Part shown: positions 31,914 to 39,381 of the stretch, piece by piece
Position numbering within the stretch: position 1 is the stretch's first letter
How the letters are laid out: each line of letters begins with the position of its first letter
From: Archangium violaceum Cb vi76
Lineage (GTDB): Bacteria; Myxococcota; Myxococcia; Myxococcales; Myxococcaceae
Assembly: GCF_000733295.1 (NCBI RefSeq)
Contig: NZ_JPMI01000031.1
Span: 1 to 64,000, forward strand
Length of the DNA: 64,000 bases
Direction: 5' to 3'
The notes under the pieces: generated by a model
What the model was told of the DNA's origin: nothing
The model's database searches: none
Seen by the model: only the letters and a program-made list of their open reading frames with translations
Translations under genes and position numbers: made by a program

Positions 31914-32903
31914 ATGGGCAAGCGCGTCGGTGTTCTGATGGGGGGTTGGGGCGAGGAGCGGGAGATTTCGTTGAAGACGGGTGAGGCGGTGGTGGCGGCC
32001 CTCGAGTCTCGCGGCCACACGGTGAGCCGCATCTTCGCCGGCCCCGGGCTGGACCGCGCCCTGCGCTCGGCCGAGCTCGACGTGGCCTTCCTCGCCCTCC
32101 ACGGCCGCATGGGCGAGGACGGCAAGGTGCAGGGCCTGCTGGAGCTCATGGGGCTGCCTTATACGGGCTCGGGCGTGCTGGCCTCCGCGCTGGCCATGAA
32201 CAAGCCCATGGCCAAGAAGCTCTTCCGCCTGCACAACCTCCCCACCCCCATGGGCTACCGCCTCGGCCGCGCCGACGTCCCGCGCTCCCTGGAGCTCCAC
32301 GGTGACCTCGGCTTCCCCTGCGTGGTGAAGCCCGCGTGTGGCGGCTCCTCCCTGGGCCTCTCCGTGGTGCGTGAGCCCGAGGCGCTCGCCGCCGCCGTGG
32401 CCCAGGCCTGCCGCTTCGGCGGCGAGGCCCTCGTGGAGCGCATGGCGCGCGGCCGCGAGGTGACCGTGGGCATCCTCGGCGAGGAGGTGCTCGGCACCTG
32501 TGAGATCGCCACCCCTCGCGAGGGCTTCGACTACGATGCCAAGTACAAGGGCGGCTCGCGCTACTTCCTCCCCGCGCGCCTGTCCCCCACGCGCGTGGCC
32601 AACGTGGAGTCGCTCGCGCTCGCTGCCTGGCGCGCCCTGGGCTGCCGCGGCTACGGCCGGGTGGATCTCATCTGCTCGGAGGATGAGAACGACGTCATCC
32701 TCGAGGTGAACACGCTGCCCGGCATGACTCCCGTGAGCCTGCTGCCGAAGATTGCGGCCCAAAAGGGGCTCGATTTCCCCGCGCTCGTGGAGCACATCCT
32801 GTCGCTCGCCACGCGCGACGAGGTGGACGTGACCGAGGCGCCGCTCGCCCCGGAACCGCCCGCCGCCGTGCCCGTCGCGGTGGCCCAGCGCGCCGCGAGT
32901 TGA
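31914..32903 (+). CDS. ddl: D-alanine--D-alanine ligase
   Basis: Makes the D-Ala-D-Ala dipeptide of peptidoglycan precursors in the cytosol using ATP. The 329-residue ATP-grasp enzyme has the N-terminal GGWGEEREISLKTG signature, FLALHGRMGEDGKVQGLLEL, PYTGSGVLASALAMNKPMAK, the ATP loop PACGGSSLGLSVV, and the metal-binding end VILEVNTLPGMTPVSLLP. Residues after about 305 are a Pro/Ala tail absent from most Ddl proteins. AAGGAGG lies 11 nt upstream of the ATG. It is not next to mur or fts genes here, so it is probably a second or relocated copy of this function. Confidence 0.93.
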   Translation: MGKRVGVLMGGWGEEREISLKTGEAVVAALESRGHTVSRIFAGPGLDRALRSAELDVAFLALHGRMGEDGKVQGLLELMGLPYTGSGVLASALAMNKPMAKKLFRLHNLPTPMGYRLGRADVPRSLELHGDLGFPCVVKPACGGSSLGLSVVREPEALAAAVAQACRFGGEALVERMARGREVTVGILGEEVLGTCEIATPREGFDYDAKYKGGSRYFLPARLSPTRVANVESLALAAWRALGCRGYGRVDLICSEDENDVILEVNTLPGMTPVSLLPKIAAQKGLDFPALVEHILSLATRDEVDVTEAPLAPEPPAAVPVAVAQRAAS

Positions 32904-32936
32904 GGTCGCACCGCGGGTGCGGCGCCAGACAACCAT

Positions 32937-32965
32937 TTGACAGGCTCTTGACGCGTCCCTATTGT
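32937..32965 (+). promoter_or_regulatory. Sigma-70-type promoter of the GT2 gene
   Basis: A consensus TTGACA (32937-32942), a 17-nt spacer and TATTGT (32960-32965) give the best -35/-10 pair in the window. Transcription should start near 32972, leaving a leader of about 160 nt. Confidence 0.7.
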
Positions 32966-32987
32966 CCGGCGCTCGTTGTGAACCGGT

Positions 32988-33056
32988 AAAGACAAAACCT
33001 TGTCTTTCCGGGCACATACGTGGCGGGGGGCCCCGAGGGACCGAGTGCGGCGGTCC
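32988..33056 (+). promoter_or_regulatory. Structured 5' leader of the GT2 gene
   Basis: The leader holds a perfect 8-bp hairpin (AAAGACAA 32988-32995 with TTGTCTTT 33000-33007, 4-nt loop) and a second hairpin (GGACCG 33038-33043 with CGGTCC 33051-33056). The first is AT-rich in a very GC-rich genome and could be a DNA operator just after the start site or an RNA element. No known riboswitch is recognised. Confidence 0.45.
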
Positions 33057-33133
33057 GCGCGGGTCGGTGTTTCAAACTCCGCCGAGCAGCGTAAGGACCG
33101 CGGCGACTTCACCCGCGGGAGGGGCCAGGTCAG

Positions 33134-34651
33134 ATGACCACCGTCGAGATCATCTTCTTGGGCGTGTACTTCAGCGTCCTGTGCGTGCTCGCGGTCTACG
33201 GATCGCACCGCTACCGGATGGCGTATCTGTACTACCGCCACAAGTTCAGGCTGCCCACGCCCAAGGGCGTGCTTCCGGCGTTGCCTCGGGTCACCATCCA
33301 ACTGCCCATCTTCAACGAGATGTACGTGGTGGAGCGCCTGGTGGAGTCGGTGTGCCGCATCGACTACCCGCGCGAGCTGCTGGAGATCCAGGTGCTGGAC
33401 GACTCCACGGACGAGACGTGCGGCATCGCCCGCGCCTGCGTGGAGCGCCACCGGCAGAAGGGCCACGACATCGTCTACATCCACCGCGAGAACCGCTCGG
33501 GCTTCAAGGCGGGCGCGCTGGAGAACGGCCTGAAGACGGCCACCGGCGAGTACATCGCCGTGTTCGACGCGGACTTCGTGCCCAGCCCGGACTTCCTGCT
33601 GCGCACGGTGCCCTTCTTCGCCGACTCCAAGGTGGGCATGGTGCAGGTGCGCTGGGGCCACCTCAACCGTGAGTTCTCCATCCTCACCGAGGCCCAGAGC
33701 ATCTTCCTGGACGGCCACTTCATCATCGAGCACACCGCGCGCAACCGCGCCGGCTGCTTCTTCAACTTCAACGGCACCGCCGGCATCTGGCGCCGCATCA
33801 CCATCTCCGACGCGGGCGGCTGGCAGCACGACACGCTCACCGAGGACCTGGACCTGAGCTACCGCGCCCAGGTGAAGGGCTGGCAGTTCATCTTCCTGCC
33901 CGAGGTCATCTCCCCGGCCGAGCTGCCGGTGGACATGAACGCCTTCAAGAGCCAGCAGCACCGCTGGGCCAAGGGCTCCATCCAGACGGCGCGCAAGCTG
34001 CTGCCGATGATCCTCAAGAGCGACCTGCCCTTCGCCGTCAAGCGCGAGGCCTTCTTCCACCTCACCAACAACATGGCCTACCTGTTGATGGTGCTGCTCA
34101 GCGCGCTCATGCCGCTGTCCATGGTGGTGCGCTTCCAGCACGGCCTGTACGGCACGCTCTTCCTGGACCTGCCCTTCTTCATCAGCGCCACCGCCAGCGT
34201 CTGCGTCTTCTACGTGGCCGCCCAGCGCGAGCAGGGCGCCAAGGGTTGGGATCGCTTCAAGTACCTGCCCTTCCTCATGAGCCTGGGCATCGGCATGGCC
34301 ATCAGCAACGCCAAGGCCGTCATCGAGGCGCTGCTGGGCCAGCAGTCCGCCTTCGCCCGCACCCCGAAGACCGGTGCCGAGGGCAAGAAGATCACCGCCA
34401 TCAAGAAGAGCTACCGCGGCAGCAAGACCCTGCTGCCCCTCATCGAGCTCGGCTTCGCCACCTACTTCCTGGGCGCGCTCTGGTTCGCCATCGACAAGCG
34501 CATCTGGGGCTCGGTGCCCTTCATCTTCCTGTTCCTCGCCGGCTTCGCCTACGTCGGCCTCTCCAGCCTCCTGGAGGGCCGCCTGAAGGTCTCCGAGTCC
34601 GCTCCCGCTCCCATGCCGGTGTCCGAGGAGCAGACCCGCCGCGCCGCGTAG
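33134..34651 (+). CDS. Membrane glycosyltransferase family 2 (processive type)
   Basis: A 505-residue inner-membrane glycosyltransferase of the cellulose-synthase / beta-glycan type. There is one N-terminal membrane helix (about 3-25), then a GT-A domain with [37 protein letters not shown] (nucleotide and metal site), [15 protein letters not shown] (catalytic Asp) and the acceptor motif QQHRWAKGS. Four to five C-terminal helices follow. GGGAGGGG lies about 10 nt before the ATG. It stands alone behind a strong promoter, with no c-di-GMP PilZ domain or polymerase partner nearby. It makes a cell-surface polysaccharide or glycolipid; which one is unknown. Confidence 0.9.
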   Translation: MTTVEIIFLGVYFSVLCVLAVYGSHRYRMAYLYYRHKFRLPTPKGVLPALPRVTIQLPIFNEMYVVERLVESVCRIDYPRELLEIQVLDDSTDETCGIARACVERHRQKGHDIVYIHRENRSGFKAGALENGLKTATGEYIAVFDADFVPSPDFLLRTVPFFADSKVGMVQVRWGHLNREFSILTEAQSIFLDGHFIIEHTARNRAGCFFNFNGTAGIWRRITISDAGGWQHDTLTEDLDLSYRAQVKGWQFIFLPEVISPAELPVDMNAFKSQQHRWAKGSIQTARKLLPMILKSDLPFAVKREAFFHLTNNMAYLLMVLLSALMPLSMVVRFQHGLYGTLFLDLPFFISATASVCVFYVAAQREQGAKGWDRFKYLPFLMSLGIGMAISNAKAVIEALLGQQSAFARTPKTGAEGKKITAIKKSYRGSKTLLPLIELGFATYFLGALWFAIDKRIWGSVPFIFLFLAGFAYVGLSSLLEGRLKVSESAPAPMPVSEEQTRRAA

Positions 34652-34671
34652 TGGGAACCGGGGTGGGGAAG

Positions 34672-34706
34672 ACCCTCACCCCGACCCTCTCCCAGGGGGA
34701 GAGGGA
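34672..34706. repeat. Dispersed hairpin repeat, copy 6
   Basis: ACCCTCACCCC lead with CCCTCTCCC-AGGG-GGAGAGGG arms, filling the spacer between the convergent GT2 and lipoprotein genes, where it could end both transcripts. Confidence 0.78.
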
Positions 34707-34709
34707 GTT

Positions 34710-35279
34710 TCAGGTGCCGCCGTCTCCGGCCGTGGGCGTGGTCCCCGCATCCGGGACGCCCGCGTCCGGAGTCCCCGCGTCGGGTGTGGCCCTCAGCAGC
34801 CGCTGGTCCTTCCACACCGGCTGCGGACCGCTGGGCGCCGGGCGGCAGTCCTCGTCGATGGCCGTGGAGGCGATCGAACGCAGCGTCAGGCCCTTGTCGT
34901 CACACACCACCGCCCGCGTCGGGAAGCGCATCGGGCAGGCCGCGCCCCCGGTGGTGAACGTGGTGGAGCGCGTCTCGCCCACGAAGCCGTCCGACGTGCG
35001 GTTCAGCACGATGCTCACCGTGGAGCCCCCATCCGCCTGGGCTTCCAGGCCCTGCCGGGTGCGCGCCAGCGTCAACGTCAGCGTGCCCCCGTCATCCTCG
35101 CCCACGTAGCGGAACGCGGGGTTCTCCGTGTGGTGGTACTCGCCTGCCTGGTTCTTCTCGCACCCGGGGGGCACCTGGATGGGGGGCGGCGCCGGGGGCT
35201 GGCCAGGGGTCCGGGCCGGGCAGGCCGTGAGGGCGGCCGCGAGGCCACCCGCTGCGATCCACATGATCTTTCGGGACAT
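34710..35279 (-). CDS. Lipoprotein, unknown function
   Basis: A 189-residue exported lipoprotein with signal peptide MSRKIMWIAAGGLAAALTAC and lipobox LTAC, so Cys20 should be lipidated. A Pro-rich linker (PGQPPAPPPIQVPP) leads to a compact beta domain with three or four Cys that may pair (PGCEKNQAGEYHH, GGAACPMRFP, AVVCDDKG, DEDCRPAP). The C-terminus has short TPDAG/VPDAG repeats, common in myxobacterial surface lipoproteins. It converges on the GT2 gene. I do not recognise the domain. Confidence 0.82.
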   Translation of the reverse strand: MSRKIMWIAAGGLAAALTACPARTPGQPPAPPPIQVPPGCEKNQAGEYHHTENPAFRYVGEDDGGTLTLTLARTRQGLEAQADGGSTVSIVLNRTSDGFVGETRSTTFTTGGAACPMRFPTRAVVCDDKGLTLRSIASTAIDEDCRPAPSGPQPVWKDQRLLRATPDAGTPDAGVPDAGTTPTAGDGGT

Positions 35280-35363
35280 GGGAGGGGATCTTCCCTCAAC
35301 CCGCCTCCGAGGTGGGCTCCTGTTTGACCCCTTTCTCGTGACTCTCTAACCTTTGTACCCGCC

Positions 35364-36362
35364 ATGCTCCTGCGCCGCGCCTCCCTGATCGCGTTGCTCC
35401 TGTGCCTCGCCGCGCCGTCCTCCTACGCGCAGGGGATGGATGATCTCCTCGCGCCCCTGGCGCCCTCCTCGTCCGCGAAGAAGGGCAAGGGGAAGACGAC
35501 CCAGCGCCGCACACCCAAGGACACGAAGAAGAAGGCCCCGAAGGCCGCCAAGGGGGCCAAGGGCAAGAAGGGCAAGGGCGCCAAGGCCGTGGAGCCGGAG
35601 GAGCAGGCGGACGCGCAGGCCGAGGGGTCCGATCTCCTCGCGCCCCTCGTCAAGAAGACCGAGCTGCTCGTGAAGCTGGGCGGCACCTCCGCCCGCGGGG
35701 CGCGCTTCTTCCTGAATGAGCAGGAACTGGGGGCGATGCCCAAGGGCCCCATCGAGGTGGACCCCGGTGACCATGTCGTCGCCGTGCGCAAGTCCGGCTA
35801 CCGCGACTTCTCCCGCCGTATCACCGCCAAGGAGGGTGAGCTCACCGAGGTGACCGCGCTGCTCGAGCCCACCTCGGGCTTCGTCTCCGTGAAGGCCGAT
35901 GTCGAGGGCGCCCGCGTCCTCATCAACGGCGATGACAAGGGCGTGGCCCCGCTCGACAGCCTCATGCTCCCGGCCGGCTCCTACGAGATCGTCGTCCAGC
36001 GTGAAGGCTTCCGTTCCGAGTCGCAGCGCATCGCCGTTCGCGCCGGCAAGGAGTACACCGTCTCCGTCAACCTGCGTCCCGAGGCCCTCGCGCAGTCCGA
36101 CAAGCCGAAGGCCGCGAATCTCACGCCGTCCCTCTCGGACCCCTCGCCGCTCACCCCGCAGCCGACTCCGGCCGTCGCCTCGGCGAGCCCGCTCACCAGC
36201 CGCTGGTACTTCTGGGCCGGCGTGGGCGCCGTGGTCACCGCCGCCGCCGTCGGCACGGTGATGGCCACCTCGCAGCAGCCCCTGGACCCCAACAAGGTCT
36301 GCGGTACCACCTGCGATGGCGTCATCAACCGCCCCTCTGGGGGCGGGTTGTTCCAGTTCTGA
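35364..36362 (+). CDS. PEGA-domain protein with Lys-rich linker
   Basis: A 332-residue exported protein. A signal peptide (MLLRRASLIALLLCLAAPSSYAQ region) is followed by a linker of about 60 residues extremely rich in Lys/Ala (residues 38-75). Two PEGA-type beta domains follow (LLVKLGGTSARGARFFLNEQ, then GFVSVKADVEGARVLINGDD), and a C-terminal hydrophobic segment (WYFWAGVGAVVTAAAVGTVM) before a short Gly-rich tail with CGTTCDG. PEGA domains are found in surface-layer and stress proteins and often bind the cell wall or proteins. It may be anchored at its C-terminus in the outer or inner membrane. Function unknown. Confidence 0.85.
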   Translation: MLLRRASLIALLLCLAAPSSYAQGMDDLLAPLAPSSSAKKGKGKTTQRRTPKDTKKKAPKAAKGAKGKKGKGAKAVEPEEQADAQAEGSDLLAPLVKKTELLVKLGGTSARGARFFLNEQELGAMPKGPIEVDPGDHVVAVRKSGYRDFSRRITAKEGELTEVTALLEPTSGFVSVKADVEGARVLINGDDKGVAPLDSLMLPAGSYEIVVQREGFRSESQRIAVRAGKEYTVSVNLRPEALAQSDKPKAANLTPSLSDPSPLTPQPTPAVASASPLTSRWYFWAGVGAVVTAAAVGTVMATSQQPLDPNKVCGTTCDGVINRPSGGGLFQF

Positions 36363-36365
36363 GGT

Positions 36366-36659
36366 TCACGCGTCAGGCGCGGAGCCAGGCTTCGCCTTCT
36401 TGAAGCGCTCTCCGTGGGCTTCCGGGTGGGGCACGACGAGCGCCACGCGCAGCCGGTAGTTCACGAACTTCTGTAGGAACTCGCCCGCCAACCCGGTGCG
36501 AAGGTTGAAGAACTCCGGAGCGAGCTCCTCCTCGGTGAAGAGGATTCCCTCCGCCCCGAAGCATGCGCCGATGGCATCGGCCACGTCCCGGACGGAACGG
36601 ATGGAGAGGCCCGCTTCGGAGGCTACGAGGACGCCGCGTTCTTCACCCATGTCATCCAA
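36366..36659 (-). CDS. DUF4180-like protein, probably shortened
   Basis: A 97-residue protein matching the start of DUF4180-type proteins (ASEAGLSIRSVRDVADAIGA, then EGILFTEEELAPEFFNLRTG and LAGEFLQKFVNYRLRVALV). As I remember the family, members continue for another 20-25 residues past HGERF; here the frame ends in a Lys/Pro tail (KKAKPGSAPDA). It is therefore either a short variant or 3'-truncated. It sits beside two frameshifted genes. No ribosome-binding site is clear at ATG 36659. Confidence 0.6.
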   Translation of the reverse strand: MDDMGEERGVLVASEAGLSIRSVRDVADAIGACFGAEGILFTEEELAPEFFNLRTGLAGEFLQKFVNYRLRVALVVPHPEAHGERFKKAKPGSAPDA

Positions 36660-36739
36660 GGCTACGTCATCGCGGCCGGGACGGGCTACCAGGGTGCTCG
36701 AGAGGTCAGCTCCGGCTGCCCGTGAGCCGCTGAAGCAGC

Positions 36740-37197
36740 TCAGGGCTCGTAGGCGCGCAGCTGGTGGTCCAGTTGCCGCGCCAGCTCGGGGTCGAGGTTC
36801 CGGGCCGTGCGCACGGCTTCCCGCAGCGCGCGGACCTGCGCGGCCGAGGGACTGGCGGAGAAGCTCCGGAAGGACGCGTCCAGCCAGCTCCTGAGGCGCG
36901 CTCGGACCCGCGCCCGCGCCAGGTCGTCCGGGTAGTCCGTCTCGTAGAAGCTGACCTGGCGCAGCGCCTCGTCCAGGCCGCGCACGTCCTCCGGGCCCAG
37001 GTGGGAGAGGAGGTGGTGCAGCGCGATGGCGAGCGAGCGGGCCTTGTCTTCCGAAGCGGAGAACAGCTTCCGGAAGAGGGGAGCACCAGGGTCGGCTCGT
37101 TCTGGGCGCCGAGTGTTGGCAGCAGGGGCTCGTGGTGGGGTCCCCACGCGGACAGTGCCTCCATCAGCGCCCGGGCACGGGTCGAGAGGTTTGTCAT
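36740..37197 (-). pseudogene. Frameshifted small gene, unknown function
   Basis: A start with GGAG 5 nt upstream (ATG 37197) opens a frame MTNLSTRARALMEALSAWGP that reads sensibly to about 37095. The continuation is in another frame (GAPLFRKLFSASEDKARSLA to the stop at 36740: QLDHQLRAYEP). A single-base indel near 37085-37095 (within CCGACCCTGGTGCTCCC) joins them into one helical protein of about 150 residues. Either the gene is broken or the assembly has an indel. The product is unrecognised. Confidence 0.5.
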
Positions 37198-37280
37198 GGT
37201 GACTCCAGGACGTGCACGGCGTGGCCGCGCTGACGCGGGGGAGGAACGCACCCCGGGGAGCACCGGGATAGGCTCGTCAC

Positions 37281-37486
37281 GTGCTCACTTTCTACCATGT
37301 GCAGCTCGATGGATTTCCGGACAGGACGGGCATCTCTGGGAGCCCGAGGCGTTCTCCCTGCTGCGGGAGCGGCTCGAGGAAGACGGCCGCCGGGCGCTGG
37401 GGTTGCCGCGGATGGAGTCCCCCTCGGACTCGAGCCGGCTGGAGCGGCGCAAGCGCCGGGGGAAGTTGAAGCGCGTGAAGCCGTGA
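37281..37486 (+). pseudogene. Small frameshifted gene, unknown function
   Basis: GTG 37281 opens MLTFYHVQLDGFPDR. The sensible continuation (DGHLWEPEAFSLLRERLEED, then GRRALGLPRMESP and a Lys/Arg-rich end) is in another frame and stops at 37486. One missing G near 37320-37330 would restore a protein of about 69 residues. It is the second apparent frameshift within 300 bp, next to the 36740-37197 gene. Confidence 0.4.
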
Positions 37487-37544
37487 GGGCCACGGGTGAG
37501 AAACAGGGGCCCGGAGTGTTCACGGGTGGAGCACTGTGACAGGC

Positions 37545-37579
37545 ACCCTCACCCCGGCCCTCTCCCGAGGGGAGAGGGA
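37545..37579. repeat. Dispersed hairpin repeat, copy 7
   Basis: ACCCTCACCCC lead with CCCTCTCCC-GAGG-GGAGAGGG arms, 27 bp upstream of the M1 peptidase start. It is so close that it may form part of that gene's leader. Confidence 0.78.
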
Positions 37580-37605
37580 GGGCTGGGCGGTGTAACATCC
37601 GTTTC

Positions 37606-39378
37606 ATGCTCGCCTACCTGCGTCGCTGGCCGCTGCTGGCTCTGCTGCTCGTGCCCGGGGTTGCTCCCGCCGAGGGCTTCGTCCCGCCCGAGGTGCAGTT
37701 CTCCCTCCAGCACCTCAAGTCCGAGGAGAAGGCCCGCGCCGCACAGGCGCTCGGACCCCTGGAGAACCTGCCCCGCTACCAGGTCCAGCTCGAGGTGGAT
37801 CCCAAGACGCGCAAGGTGAAGGGACATCTGCGCGTGGAGTTGTTCGTGCGCAACCGTCCGCTGGACGCCGTCCACCTGCGCGTCACCCCCAATGCCTTCG
37901 AGCCGCGCGTGGAGCTCTCCGAGGTGAAGGTGGACGGGAAGCCGGTGATGCCGGAGCGTCCCGAGGACGGTCTCTACCGCCTGCCTCTGGCCAGCCCCGT
38001 GGCTCCGGGCGGCTCGGTGGTGGTGGACCTGGACCTGGAGGCACGCGTGCCGCGTGCTCAGCCCGGCTCCACGTCTCTGCTGGGTTCGCTCGGCTCGTCG
38101 GAGGGGGGAGGGGACTACGGCGCCTTCGCCGCCATGGACGACTTCATGAGCCTGGTGGGCGTGGTGCCCCTGGTGCCTCCCCTCGACACGAGCGGCAATC
38201 CCTGGGCCGGTCCCTCGGGCGTGGGCGACCTCGCGCTGTACGAACCCTCGAACGTGCTCGCCAACGTCACCGTTCCCTCGGGCTGGAAGGTGTTCGCCAC
38301 GGGCGTCCCCATGGGCGAGCTGCCCCAGAAGGATGGCCGCATCCGCTACACCTTCGCGGCGGGCGCGGTGCGGGACTTCCCCGTGTTCGCCTCGCGCGGC
38401 TATCAGAGCGCCACCACCACGGTGAATGGGGTCACCGTGGAGAGCCACTTCGCCGCCCGTGACGCCGCGGTGGGCAAGCGCGTGCTGAAGTACACCCGTG
38501 ACGTGCTCACCGAGTTCGAGCGCCGCCTCGGGCCGCTGCCGTTCAAGTACTTCCGCGTGGTGGAGGCCCCGCTGGCCGGTGGCGCGGGCGGCATGGAGTT
38601 CCCCGGCCTCGTCACCGTGGGCACGGCCCTCTACCGGGGGGCGGCGGATCCGAACAGCGTGCTCCAGGGCGTGCCGGGCATGGGGCAGATGCAGCAGCTG
38701 CTGGAGGCCATGGGCGGGGACACGGCACCGCTCGCGCAGCTGGGCCAGTCGCTGGAGCGCACGCTCGAGTTCACCGTGGCCCACGAGGTGGCGCACCAGT
38801 ACTTCGCCGCGCTGGTGGGCTCGGATCCCATCCACATGCCGGTGGTGGATGAGACGCTCGCCCAGTACGCGGCGCTGCTCTACATGGAGTGGAAGCACGG
38901 GCGCGCGGTGGCGGAGCGGATGCGCGAGGAGACGCTCGTGGGCTCCTACCACCTGTACCGGCTCTCGGGCGGCAAGGACGGCCCGGCGGACCGGCCCACC
39001 TCCGAGTTCGACGACTCCATGCAGTACGGCGCGCTGGTGTACGGCAAGGCGCCCCTGCTGCACCACGCCTCACGCAAGCTCGTGGGGGACGAGGCCTTCT
39101 TCAAGGCCCTGCGCTCCTACGTGGACGCGTACCGCTTCAAGTGGACGTGCGGCGACTGCTTCACCCGCGAGCTGGCCAAGGCGAGCCCCTCGAAGGCCCA
39201 GGCGCTCGAGCAGTTGCGCGTGCGCTGGTGGCAGGAGGCCCACGGAGACGAGGACCTCGGCAATCCCAACATGGGCGCCATGCTCGGCGCCGGCATGAAT
39301 GGGGAGGCGCTGGACCCGGAGACGCTCAAGCTCATGGAGGAGCTGCTTCCGGGCCTGATGAAGGGACAGGAGGAGTAG
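37606..39378 (+). CDS. M1-family zinc aminopeptidase, exported
   Basis: A 590-residue peptidase with a signal peptide (MLAYLRRWPLLALLLVPGVA). The gluzincin zinc site is complete: His393, Glu394 and His397 in VAHEVAHQYF, and Glu416 exactly 18 residues later in VVDETLAQY. The family's exopeptidase motif GAMEN appears as GGAGGMEFPG. Upstream is the beta-rich N-terminal domain of M1 enzymes. A Cys pair (WTCGDCFTRE) near residue 511 is unusual. It probably trims peptides in the periplasm or outside the cell, which suits a predatory or proteolytic lifestyle. Confidence 0.9.
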   Translation: MLAYLRRWPLLALLLVPGVAPAEGFVPPEVQFSLQHLKSEEKARAAQALGPLENLPRYQVQLEVDPKTRKVKGHLRVELFVRNRPLDAVHLRVTPNAFEPRVELSEVKVDGKPVMPERPEDGLYRLPLASPVAPGGSVVVDLDLEARVPRAQPGSTSLLGSLGSSEGGGDYGAFAAMDDFMSLVGVVPLVPPLDTSGNPWAGPSGVGDLALYEPSNVLANVTVPSGWKVFATGVPMGELPQKDGRIRYTFAAGAVRDFPVFASRGYQSATTTVNGVTVESHFAARDAAVGKRVLKYTRDVLTEFERRLGPLPFKYFRVVEAPLAGGAGGMEFPGLVTVGTALYRGAADPNSVLQGVPGMGQMQQLLEAMGGDTAPLAQLGQSLERTLEFTVAHEVAHQYFAALVGSDPIHMPVVDETLAQYAALLYMEWKHGRAVAERMREETLVGSYHLYRLSGGKDGPADRPTSEFDDSMQYGALVYGKAPLLHHASRKLVGDEAFFKALRSYVDAYRFKWTCGDCFTRELAKASPSKAQALEQLRVRWWQEAHGDEDLGNPNMGAMLGAGMNGEALDPETLKLMEELLPGLMKGQEE

Positions 39379-39381
39379 GCG

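Noticed and set aside
30804-32903. RNase Z-like gene and ddl as members of the PKS-NRPS cluster
   Set aside because: They fit housekeeping families, and ddl is set apart by a 261-bp spacer with a repeat; nothing in their sequence ties them to the pathway.
30555-33017. 820-residue minus-strand open frame
   Set aside because: Antisense to the P450 end, RNase Z-like gene, spacer and ddl; its composition is that of antisense GC-rich code.
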